From: a virus
DNA: 27,612 nucleotides
IMG/VR virus record: IMGVR_UViG_3300032057_000005
Coordinates: 1-27,612 of that record
Reading direction: 5' to 3' (one strand)
This document shows, one piece after another, positions 7,270 to 13,181 of the stretch. The position numbers were made by a program, and so were the translations under genes. Each line of letters opens with the position of its first letter. The first letter of the stretch is position 1. The notes below the pieces were generated by a model. The model saw only the letters and a program-made list of their open reading frames with translations. It was not told where the DNA came from and ran no database searches.

Positions 7270-7457
7270 AAGAACGAGAACGCGTCGTCGAGCTGATCCG
7301 TCATGCGCTGGCGACACGACGTCGCGAGGCGATCGAGCGTGCGCTCGCTGCTGCACAGACGTATCTCGAGCAGAACACACAAGACTGGCAGGTCGCTGCA
7401 GCGTGCGAGCCGCTCTACATCGTGTCTGCGAGTCTTGACGATTCGCGCGTGAACTGA
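7266..7457 (+). CDS. Small protein of unknown function (63 aa), coupled to the MuF-protease gene
   Basis: ATG 7266 overlaps the stop of the MuF gene as ATGA. No strong SD of its own is seen beyond GGGGGCGAAGG. The product is mainly helical and arginine/alanine-rich (ERVVELIRHALATRRREAIE, then LAAAQTYLEQNTQDW), ending with PLYIVSASLDDSRVN. It has no recognisable family. Genes placed directly after polymorphic-toxin-like MuF genes are sometimes immunity genes; that is a positional guess here, and a minor structural or chaperone role is equally possible. The -35 of the next promoter overlaps its end. Confidence 0.6.
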   Translation: MKERERVVELIRHALATRRREAIERALAAAQTYLEQNTQDWQVAAACEPLYIVSASLDDSRVN

Positions 7458-7463
7458 TACGAT
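7435..7463 (+). promoter_or_regulatory. Sigma-70-type promoter ahead of the capsid genes
   Basis: TTGACG (7435-7440), a 17-base spacer and TACGAT (7458-7463) match the bacterial consensus at five and four of six positions. Transcription would start near 7470, just before the hairpin at 7495-7536, and lead into the capsid block at 7553. Confidence 0.55.
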
Positions 7464-7494
7464 CGACATTGTACAGCCCGATCTGCGCGACGGT

Positions 7495-7544
7495 GACCCG
7501 TCGCCGAGGCAGCCTGCACGGCCCCGGTGACGGGTCGTCGTTTT
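7495..7544 (+). terminator. Hairpin plus TTTT between the portal block and the capsid block
   Basis: GACCCGTCGCCG (7495-7506) pairs with CGGTGACGGGTC (7525-7536) through 12 base pairs including one G-T pair, followed by GTCGTTTT (7537-7544). It is terminator-like. Because a promoter lies just upstream and a start codon at 7553 just downstream, it may end the upstream transcript, attenuate the new one, or shape its 5' end. Confidence 0.6.
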
Positions 7545-7552
7545 GGGGGGTC

Positions 7553-7897
7553 ATGATGGTACGCGTGTCCGAGCGGCCGTGGAGCGACATCGACAAACCA
7601 GCGGACTACGAGGACGCGGTGGACTACTGCGAGGCCTGCCTGATCAACCTGAACGAGGGGCCACGTGACGAGTGGGTGAAGGGGCTATGCAAGCTGCCCG
7701 TGTACGAACCCCGAAAAATGGGAAGGGCGCTCAACCGAAACGCGGTGATCGCAGCGGCCGCGGCACTGGCCGGGGCCCGGGGCGGAGTGGACGCACCACC
7801 CGAGGAAAAGCGCCGTGCCGCTAGAAAGCTGCTGCAACTCTACCGGGAACTGGAGATGGAACCACCGGAATCGCTGAAAGGGATCGCAGGAGGGTGA
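7553..7897 (+). CDS. Small phage protein upstream of scaffold (114 aa; resembles DUF6582-type domains)
   Basis: The start is ATG 7553 or the adjacent ATG 7556, after a run of six G; the same frame is open upstream to 7469 but that part overlaps the hairpin. The product begins VRVSERPWSDIDKPADYEDA and contains CKLPVYEP, then LNRNAVIAAAAALAGARGG, DAPPEEKRRAARKLLQLYRE and MEPPESL. This order (cysteine-flanked CKLPV, RNAV helix, helix of (A)ARKLLxLYRELxxEPPESL) resembles a small domain often found next to phage capsid-maturation genes; I assign it from memory of the pattern only. The gene ends four bases before the scaffold gene, so the two are co-expressed. Confidence 0.65.
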   Translation: MMVRVSERPWSDIDKPADYEDAVDYCEACLINLNEGPRDEWVKGLCKLPVYEPRKMGRALNRNAVIAAAAALAGARGGVDAPPEEKRRAARKLLQLYRELEMEPPESLKGIAGG

Positions 7898-7900
7898 TCG

Positions 7901-8503
7901 ATGGTCGAGCGCGAGGGCCTGGTGCCCGAAGCTGAGGCGACCCAGGAGGTCGCAAACGAGCAGCCTCAAGCCGCGGAGGCTGCGGCTCACGACGCCCAGG
8001 AGGCGGACGACGAGCGATTCGATGCGGTGTACGTGCGACGTCTGCGCGCAGAAGCTGCCGAGTATCGTCGCAAGCTACGCGAGCTCGAGCGCGAGCTCAA
8101 ACAGCGCGACGAGGAGAAGCTGTCCGAGACAGAGCGGATGCGCCAACGGGTTTCGGAGCTCGAGCGAGAGCTTACGCAGCGAGAGCTGCTTATTCGCGAG
8201 CACACGCTGCGCTACGAGACGATGCTCCGTGCACGCGAGCTCGGGATCATCGATCCTGACGCGGCGTACCGCCTGCTCGATCTCGCTGAGGTCGAGTACG
8301 ACGAGTCGGGGAGACCAGCGAATATCGAGCGACTGCTGCGCGAGCTCGTCCGCAGGCGGCCGTATTTGGTCGGCAACTCGGCTTCTGCGACGAACCCGAG
8401 TCGCACGACAATCTCGCTCGAGGAGGCTGTCAAGTCGGGTGACCTCGAGGCGATCAATCGCGCTTTCGAAGCAGCCCTGCGCGCGACACAGCAGACACGA
8501 TGA
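7901..8503 (+). CDS. Probable scaffolding protein
   Basis: ATG 7901 follows GGAGGGTGATCG. The 200-residue product has an acidic, alanine- and glutamine-rich N-terminus and then a long coiled coil at about residues 45-103 (YVRRLRAEAAEYRRKLRELE and following heptads). It ends with a globular helical part containing ARELGIIDPDAAYRLLDL. This is the layout of GP20-type phage scaffolds, which sit just before the major capsid gene and guide its assembly into a prohead before leaving. No protease cleavage motif or embedded protease domain is evident, so release may occur without proteolysis. Confidence 0.85.
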   Translation: MVEREGLVPEAEATQEVANEQPQAAEAAAHDAQEADDERFDAVYVRRLRAEAAEYRRKLRELERELKQRDEEKLSETERMRQRVSELERELTQRELLIREHTLRYETMLRARELGIIDPDAAYRLLDLAEVEYDESGRPANIERLLRELVRRRPYLVGNSASATNPSRTTISLEEAVKSGDLEAINRAFEAALRATQQTR

Positions 8504-8512
8504 CGGAGGTGA

Positions 8513-9400
8513 ATGATGGCTGGTCCGGGAACACCACTTTTGAGCGAACCGACGATCTGGAGTGCGCGACTCCTCGCGAATCTCGACAAGACCTACGTCT
8601 ACGTCGCCGCGCTCACCAACCGAAACTACGAGGGTGAGGTCCGAGCAGGCGGCACGGTCAAGGCCTTTTGGGTCAGTGACGTAAACGTGTCCGACTACAC
8701 CGGCGGCTGGTCGGACAGCGACTGGCAGCTGCTCTCGGACAACGAGGTCACGATCCAGATCGACCAGCAGAAGAAGATCCTCGTCAAGGTACCCGACGTC
8801 AGGGCGCAGTTTTCTATCCTGAATTTGATCGAGCAGGCGAGCCAGCGCATGGCGGTCGCGATCGGTGACGCGATCGACCAGTACGTCGCATCGAAGTTCA
8901 GCGAGATCGCGACGAGCAACCAGTACGGCACGGATGCGGCACCGATCACGGTCGGGCTCGGTGCAGGCGAGGTGCGACCGACCACCGCGCTCGTCCGCGT
9001 GCGCGAGATTCTCGTAAACGCACGCGCCCCGATGACGAACCCACGCGTGGTCGTGCCGACCTGGTTCGCCACGATGCTCCAACTCGAGCTGGGCGGCCGT
9101 GCCACGCAACTCGGCGACCAGACCGTGCAGCAGGGACTCGTGCGTCCTGGGTTCATCGGCACATTCGAGGGCATGCAGATCTACGTGTCGCCGAACGTGC
9201 CGAACACGGGCGGGCAGAAGTTCAAGGTCATTGCCGGCGACCCGATGATCACCTACGCCAGCGCGATCGAGAAGGTCGAGACGATGCGTCTCCAGAACGA
9301 CTTCGCGACTGGCGTCAAGGCCCTCTACGTCTACGGGGCGAAATTGCCGCGAGGTCAGTATCTCGCACTGGGCACCTTCAACCCGGGCAGCTACGCGTGA
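8513..9400 (+). CDS. Major capsid protein
   Basis: ATG 8513 and ATG 8516 follow GACGGAGGTGA; either may be used. The 295-residue product fits the P22-like coat group with an HK97 fold. An N-terminal WSARLLANLDKTYVYVAALT stretch comes first, followed by VNVSDYTGG and a beta-rich DNEVTIQIDQQKKILVKVPD segment. The long spine helix (NLIEQASQRMAVAIGDAIDQ) comes next, then VRVREILVNARAPMTNPRVV with VPTWFATML, and the C-terminal A-domain strands (IGTFEGMQIYVSPNVP, ALYVYGAKL). The position after the scaffold and before the connector genes agrees. It forms the icosahedral shell. The length is normal and the N-terminus shows no long propeptide. Confidence 0.88.
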   Translation: MMAGPGTPLLSEPTIWSARLLANLDKTYVYVAALTNRNYEGEVRAGGTVKAFWVSDVNVSDYTGGWSDSDWQLLSDNEVTIQIDQQKKILVKVPDVRAQFSILNLIEQASQRMAVAIGDAIDQYVASKFSEIATSNQYGTDAAPITVGLGAGEVRPTTALVRVREILVNARAPMTNPRVVVPTWFATMLQLELGGRATQLGDQTVQQGLVRPGFIGTFEGMQIYVSPNVPNTGGQKFKVIAGDPMITYASAIEKVETMRLQNDFATGVKALYVYGAKLPRGQYLALGTFNPGSYA

Positions 9401-9408
9401 GGTGAGTG

Positions 9409-9612
9409 ATGCCCTGGTTCCGACACCCAGTCAGCGGACAGGTCTTTGAGGCAGAGGGCGTGTGGGCGGAACTCGCGCGAGCGAACGGGTGCGTCGAGAT
9501 CGACGCACCCGTCCCGGAACCGCCCACGCAGGAGGTGCGCGATGCGGCCGACGATGCAGTATCTCGTGCGGGAAGTCCGACGTCTCATCGGCGACGACGG
9601 GCCCGCGAGTGA
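9409..9612 (+). CDS. Small protein after the capsid gene (67 aa)
   Basis: ATG 9409 follows GAGGTGAGTG. The product begins PWFRHPVSGQVFEAEGVWAE and contains CVEIDAPVPEPPTQE, a short proline-rich linker, then an arginine-rich tail that overlaps the next gene by 71 bases. The first 45 residues (a beta hairpin plus a short helix) resemble the small head-associated proteins often encoded after major capsid genes. The C-terminal tail is read in the shadow of the next gene and may not be conserved. Function is not known; a capsid decoration or head-completion role is a positional inference. Confidence 0.6.
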   Translation: MPWFRHPVSGQVFEAEGVWAELARANGCVEIDAPVPEPPTQEVRDAADDAVSRAGSPTSHRRRRARE

Positions 9613-10066
9613 GCGCGTGTGGACTGACGATGAGCTCGAGCAGTTCCTCGACGCCTATCGCGCTGTCGTCGTGCGCGCATCACTCCTGCCCTCGTACCCT
9701 GTCCCGACGCGGTTCTGGCGATCGCGCTATCAGCACTGGGAGCAGGGTGCACGACTCACGATCGGCAGCGCCGATGTCAACGTGGTCGTCGAGGATTCGC
9801 TCTACGGCGAGTGGGAGCTCGACGAGGAGACGTTCGGCCCCGTGTACGCGACTGGTCGCACCTATGACGTCTACGCTGCCGCCGCAGACGCGCTCGAGGC
9901 GTGGGCGGCGCGCGGGAAACTCGCCTACGACGTCACAGTCGATGGGCAGACGTTGCGGCGCTCGCAGGTCGGCGACAGACTCCTCGCCCTCGCGCAGTCG
10001 TACCGGCGACGCGCGCGGCCAAGGCAGGCACAGGTTACGCGCAGTGACATCGAGGTGCAGGCATGA
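9542..10066 (+). CDS. Head-tail connector (adaptor) protein
   Basis: ATG 9542 follows CAGGAGGTGCGCG. The 174-residue product begins MRPTMQYLVREVRRLIGDDG with WTDDELEQFLDAYR, the helical start typical of head-tail adaptors of the SPP1 gp15 / HK97 gp6 type. A beta-rich middle (RLTIGSADVNVVVEDSLYGE) and a helical end (YAAAADALEAWAARGKLAYD, and a final ALAQSYRRRARPR) follow. Adaptors dock under the portal and start the neck. Gene order (capsid, small protein, adaptor, head closure) supports this. Its stop overlaps the next gene start as ATGATG. Confidence 0.72.
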   Translation: MRPTMQYLVREVRRLIGDDGPASERVWTDDELEQFLDAYRAVVVRASLLPSYPVPTRFWRSRYQHWEQGARLTIGSADVNVVVEDSLYGEWELDEETFGPVYATGRTYDVYAAAADALEAWAARGKLAYDVTVDGQTLRRSQVGDRLLALAQSYRRRARPRQAQVTRSDIEVQA

Positions 10067-10422
10067 TGCTCAGCGCACAGGAACTGCAGCTTATCGCACG
10101 TGATCTCCTGCGCCTGCTACCAGAACGCGCGACGGTCGAGCGTGCGAGCGAGACGACCGACCGGTTCGGTGTTGTGCAGCACACGTACACGACTGTCGCG
10201 GCCGACGTCCCATGTCGCGTCGCGCCAGTCGAGACGGGCTACGACCCTGCGCGCGAGCAGATGAAGGTACGCGGCGACGTCACGCTCGTCCTGCCACGCG
10301 ATGTCGACGTGCGTGTGGGTGACATCGTTGCGCTCGGATCACGTCACTATCGCGTCGTCGAGATGAGTGAGCTCGGTACGGTCGGGTTTTTGCGACGAGT
10401 CGCAGCGGAGGCTGTACGATGA
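10063..10422 (+). CDS. Head-closure (stopper) protein
   Basis: ATG 10063 overlaps the connector stop and follows GAGGTGCAGGC. The 119-residue product is a small beta-barrel-type protein: LLPERATVERASETTDRFGV, ADVPCRVAPVET, DVTLVLPRDVDVRVGDIVAL and SRHYRVVEMSE. These segments match the head-closure/stopper family (SPP1 gp16-like, HK97 gp7-like) that seals the portal after packaging and forms the interface with the tail. The key pattern is the DVRVGDI turn followed by a YRVVEM strand. It is placed correctly after the adaptor. Its stop overlaps the holin start as ATGA. Confidence 0.72.
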   Translation: MMLSAQELQLIARDLLRLLPERATVERASETTDRFGVVQHTYTTVAADVPCRVAPVETGYDPAREQMKVRGDVTLVLPRDVDVRVGDIVALGSRHYRVVEMSELGTVGFLRRVAAEAVR

Positions 10423-10838
10423 ACGATCGTCACTGGTGGTCATTTGTGATCAGTACGATTACGGCAGCTAGCGCGCTACTTATGCGTATACCCATGGTCT
10501 TGCAAATACTGTTTGTGCTCATGTTTCTGGACTTGATACTCACAAGGTTTGTCGCAAGCAGCTGGCAAGAGCTTATGAAGCGTTTTACCAGAATGGTTGC
10601 CACGTGCGTGCTGCTAGCAGCACTCGGGGAAAGCGAACCAGTTCTTGGTTTTGCCGCCATGGAATACACGGCTGTGTTTTTCATCGTGAATGAGCTTATG
10701 GCGATTGCTGAAAAGGCTGCCCAACTGGGTGTACCTATACCGGAGCGCGTCAGACGCATGCTCGCTGCGCTGCGTGAGGAACGGAATGACCAGCCAGATC
10801 GTGCTAAAACTGAATCGAATACCGAAAATTCGCGCTGA
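10419..10838 (+). CDS. Holin (Phage_holin_4_1 / TcdE-like)
   Basis: ATG 10419 overlaps the preceding stop as ATGA. The 139-residue product has hydrophobic segments at about residues 6-22, 27-45, 58-70 and 77-93. Then comes FFIVNELMAIAEKAAQLGVP with IPERVRRMLAAL, the signature of the Phage_holin_4_1 family, where an (I/V)NE(G/L)(L/M)SI segment precedes LGVPIPEKL. A charged, soluble C-terminus follows. It would open the inner membrane so the endolysin (2927-4222) can reach the wall. Its codons are clearly richer in A and T than those of its neighbours, and it interrupts the usual connector/tail-completion order, both signs of later insertion. Confidence 0.85.
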   Translation: MNDRHWWSFVISTITAASALLMRIPMVLQILFVLMFLDLILTRFVASSWQELMKRFTRMVATCVLLAALGESEPVLGFAAMEYTAVFFIVNELMAIAEKAAQLGVPIPERVRRMLAALREERNDQPDRAKTESNTENSR

Positions 10839-11199
10839 GCTGGTGTCGGCTGTCTCGGTCATCATCGAGCGCGGTGCATACGCGATCGAGCGGCGCACGA
10901 AGGAGAACATGGCGCGACCCAAGAGCGGTCGTCAATATCGCCGAGGCTCGGTGGTTCACGTGGCGTCAGCGCCGGGCGAGTCGCCCGCGATCGACACGGG
11001 CACGCTCGCCAGCTCGATCAGGACGACTCGGCTCTCTGCGCTCAGATACGCCGTGCAAGCGAGCACGATCTATGCACGCATGCTGTACGAGGGCACGACT
11101 CGCATCGCACCCCGGCCGTATCTCGAGCCGGAGGCGCGCGAGCTCGTGCCGCATATCCGCGACGAGATCGCGCGAGCAGTACGGAGGACTGCGCGATGA
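10786..11199 (+). CDS. Tail completion / neck protein (HK97 gp10-like)
   Basis: The start is ATG 10786 after GTGAGGAACGGA, which overlaps the holin end by 53 bases. The 137-residue product contains VIIERGAYAIERRTKENMAR, GSVVHVASAPGESPAIDTGT, LASSIRTTRL, the strand YAVQASTIYARMLYEGTTRI and APRPYLEPEARELVPHIRDE. The motif order SPAxDTGxLxxSI, then YAxxxEyGTxxxxPRPFLxPA, is that of HK97 gp10 family tail-completion proteins. These sit at the head-tail interface. Its end overlaps the next gene as ATGA. Confidence 0.82.
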   Translation: MTSQIVLKLNRIPKIRAELVSAVSVIIERGAYAIERRTKENMARPKSGRQYRRGSVVHVASAPGESPAIDTGTLASSIRTTRLSALRYAVQASTIYARMLYEGTTRIAPRPYLEPEARELVPHIRDEIARAVRRTAR

Positions 11200-11597
11200 G
11201 TGCGCTCGAGCTCTATGCCGACGTGCGCGGGGCACTGATGGGAGACACCGTGCTCGACGCGCTCGTGACGGGCATCTATGCCGACGCTGCTCCCGAAAGC
11301 GCAGCCTACCCGTTCGTCGTGATCGAGCTCGCGCAAGTGTCCGAAGTTCCGTTTCTGGGTAATGGGTCGCCGATCGAGCGCGTCGTGGTCGTCACGCGCG
11401 TCGTCGATACCGACCTCGAGCGTATGTCGCGAGTACGAGGGCGCATCGACGACGTCATGGCATCCCTCGCAAGCGGTGAGGCAGGGCAGATGATCGCAGT
11501 AAGGAAGATCAGTCAGCGCGTCGATGCACAGGTTGGGCGTGGGACGATCGAACGCATAGACACAGCCGAGCACGAGTTTCTGCTTGTGCCGGCATGA
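11196..11597 (+). CDS. Tail terminator / completion protein (DUF3168, SPP1 gp17-like)
   Basis: ATG 11196 overlaps the previous stop as ATGA. The 133-residue product begins LELYADVRGALMGDTVLDAL with GIYADAAPESAAYPFVVIEL, then the strand ERVVVVTRVVDTDLERMSRV and a helix with RVRGRIDDVMASL, and ends with EHEFLLVPA. This is the typical order of the tail-to-head joining and terminator family (L.....I.D.APE....PYV). It would cap the tail tube during assembly. The position just before the tail tube gene fits exactly. Confidence 0.75.
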   Translation: MSALELYADVRGALMGDTVLDALVTGIYADAAPESAAYPFVVIELAQVSEVPFLGNGSPIERVVVVTRVVDTDLERMSRVRGRIDDVMASLASGEAGQMIAVRKISQRVDAQVGRGTIERIDTAEHEFLLVPA

Positions 11598-11625
11598 ACG
11601 ACACGAATAGGAGGTGAGGTGAACG

Positions 11626-12633
11626 ATGAGCGCACCAGCGAGTGCACTGAGGATCACCCAGTTCGGCGTCGAGACGACAGCCGGTGTGCCAGTCGCGGCC
11701 AACAAAGTCTTCTCGCTTCTGTCGGTCTCGCCCGGGGAGGAACGCACGGGGTACGACACGGTGAGACAGCTCGGCACGCTCGTTCCCGTGGACGTGACGG
11801 GCGGGTACCGCTGGTTCAGCGGCGATCTCGAGGGGCCGATTTCGACGACCGATATGCTCTATGTACTGAGCGCCGCATTCGGTCAGGTAACGGGCACGCA
11901 GATCATGGACGGCTCGACGGGCACGGGTGCGTATCGCTATCAGTGGACAATTTCGGGAAACGCGGTGCCGAACCCGAAGACGCTTACGCTCGAGGTCGGG
12001 CAGCCTGGCGTCACGCGCGTGCAAGCAGCGGGTTGCCAGGTGACGGGACTCGAGATCTCGATCTCGACGGGTGAAGCGACGGTCTCGGGAACCGTAGTCG
12101 GGCGAACCATGACGGTCGATACGACGATGACAGGCAGCCCCACCCGACTCGCCCGTGCTGCGATCGACCCACGCTTTGTCTATGTGCGCACGGCGGCGAC
12201 TGTCGCTGGTCTGGGCTCGGCGACGCCGCTCGGGCGGGCACGGGAAGTGTCTTTTTCGTTTGGCGAGCTCGTGCAAGCGGTCCCGTTTCTGGGCGCCGAT
12301 GCCGTGACGCTCGTGCCGACGGCAGACGACACGGAGTTCTCTCTCACGCTTGCGGCTGATGCAGAGGGGCGAGCTCGGTTCGCGGAGTACGACGCAGGAC
12401 AGCTCGTCTATGTGCGCGTGACGGCCCAGGGGCCAGTCATCTACTCAGCTGGCTCGACGACCGTGCGCCACGCACTGATCATCACCGTTCCCGTGCGATG
12501 GTCGGAGGCGAGCGAGCTTGCCGGTGATGACGAGGGGATCTGGACGTTCGAGTTGAGCGGCGCGATCGTCGAGGACGGCACACTGGGTGGGTTCGCGCAG
12601 ATCGAACTCGTGACGACGCTCGCCACGCTCTGA
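11626..12633 (+). CDS. Major tail (tube) protein
   Basis: ATG 11626 follows GGAGGTGAGGTGAACG. The 335-residue product begins ALRITQFGVETTAGVPVAAN, with GTLVPVDVTGGYRWFSGDLE, and continues as beta-rich segments typical of phage tail tube proteins (GVETTAGVPVAA, GPISTTDMLYVLSAAFG, TVSGTVVGRTM, EVSFSFGELVQAV, FTLAADAEGRARF). Tail tube proteins polymerise as stacked hexameric rings around the tape measure. The length is larger than minimal tubes (about 150-200 residues), which allows an extra Ig-like or beta domain in the second half. Genes on either side (tail terminator, tail chaperones) agree. Confidence 0.82.
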   Translation: MSAPASALRITQFGVETTAGVPVAANKVFSLLSVSPGEERTGYDTVRQLGTLVPVDVTGGYRWFSGDLEGPISTTDMLYVLSAAFGQVTGTQIMDGSTGTGAYRYQWTISGNAVPNPKTLTLEVGQPGVTRVQAAGCQVTGLEISISTGEATVSGTVVGRTMTVDTTMTGSPTRLARAAIDPRFVYVRTAATVAGLGSATPLGRAREVSFSFGELVQAVPFLGADAVTLVPTADDTEFSLTLAADAEGRARFAEYDAGQLVYVRVTAQGPVIYSAGSTTVRHALIITVPVRWSEASELAGDDEGIWTFELSGAIVEDGTLGGFAQIELVTTLATL

Positions 12634-12644
12634 AAGGGGGCTGT

Positions 12645-12968
12645 ATGCCTATCGTTCTCGGTGAACTACCGCTTCGCGAAACGACGCTCGATTTCGGTGA
12701 CGCAGGGACGCTCACGCTGCGCTATCGACCACCTGTCGGCGCAGACGTCGCTCGCGCGCTCGTCGTCGCGCAGAACCCAGACGAGCAACCAGCGCAAGCG
12801 TTCGACGTGCTCATCGACACGATTGTGAACCGTGTCGTCGAGTGGGACATCGTCGATGCGAGCGGGAACACACTTCCGATTTCGCGCGAGACGCTGATGC
12901 TTTTGCCGGTTGACTGGATTGTGCGCATTGCGAACGCGATTCAGGGAGAGGCGCGCGAGGGGGAATGA
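12645..12968 (+). CDS. Tail assembly chaperone (G-like)
   Basis: ATG 12645 follows AAAGGGGGCTGT. The 107-residue product has LGELPLRETTLDFGDAGTLT, the strand-rich start common in tail chaperones, then RPPVGADVARALVVAQNPDE with QAFDVLIDTIVNRVVEWDIV, and a helix with LLPVDWIVRIANAI. It lies between tail tube and tape measure, the normal site of the G/GT pair that coats the tape measure during tail assembly. It ends GAG GGG GAA TGA, and the next gene is in the -1 frame with ATG overlapping that stop. Either coupled re-initiation or a -1 frameshift on the five-G run (12959-12963) could link the two. Confidence 0.72.
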   Translation: MPIVLGELPLRETTLDFGDAGTLTLRYRPPVGADVARALVVAQNPDEQPAQAFDVLIDTIVNRVVEWDIVDASGNTLPISRETLMLLPVDWIVRIANAIQGEAREGE

Positions 12969-13180
12969 GTGCGTGCCGCGCGTGGGTGCTGTCAAAAGGG
13001 GCCCTCGGGCAACTCGCTCCGGAGTATGTCCTCATCCGCGCGGCACGATATCTCAACGTCGCACCCTGGGAGCTTGAGCGTGCGGATGGCAAATGGGTCC
13101 AGTGGGCACTGTTCTGCGAGCAGCTCGATCGCGAGCTAGAAGAACGAGCGATGAGGCGAGCACGCAAGAGGGCGCAGTGA
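12965..13180 (+). CDS. Second tail assembly chaperone (T-like)
   Basis: ATG 12965 overlaps the stop of the previous gene as ATGA. The 71-residue product is helical (LGQLAPEYVLIRAARYLNVA, then WELERADGKWVQWALFCEQL) and ends with a basic tail (EERAMRRARKRAQ). It corresponds to the T part of G/GT chaperones by position and size, in the -1 frame relative to the upstream gene. It could be translated only as a frameshifted extension (joining through GG then MSACRAW), or independently. The tape measure gene begins at 13182. Confidence 0.68.
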   Translation: MSACRAWVLSKGALGQLAPEYVLIRAARYLNVAPWELERADGKWVQWALFCEQLDRELEERAMRRARKRAQ

Positions 13181-13181
13181 C

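Noticed and set aside
6241-7596. Minus-strand ORF of 451 codons opposite the MuF gene
   Set aside because: Opposite a gene with recognised domains and no SD; also crosses the promoter and hairpin of the capsid block.
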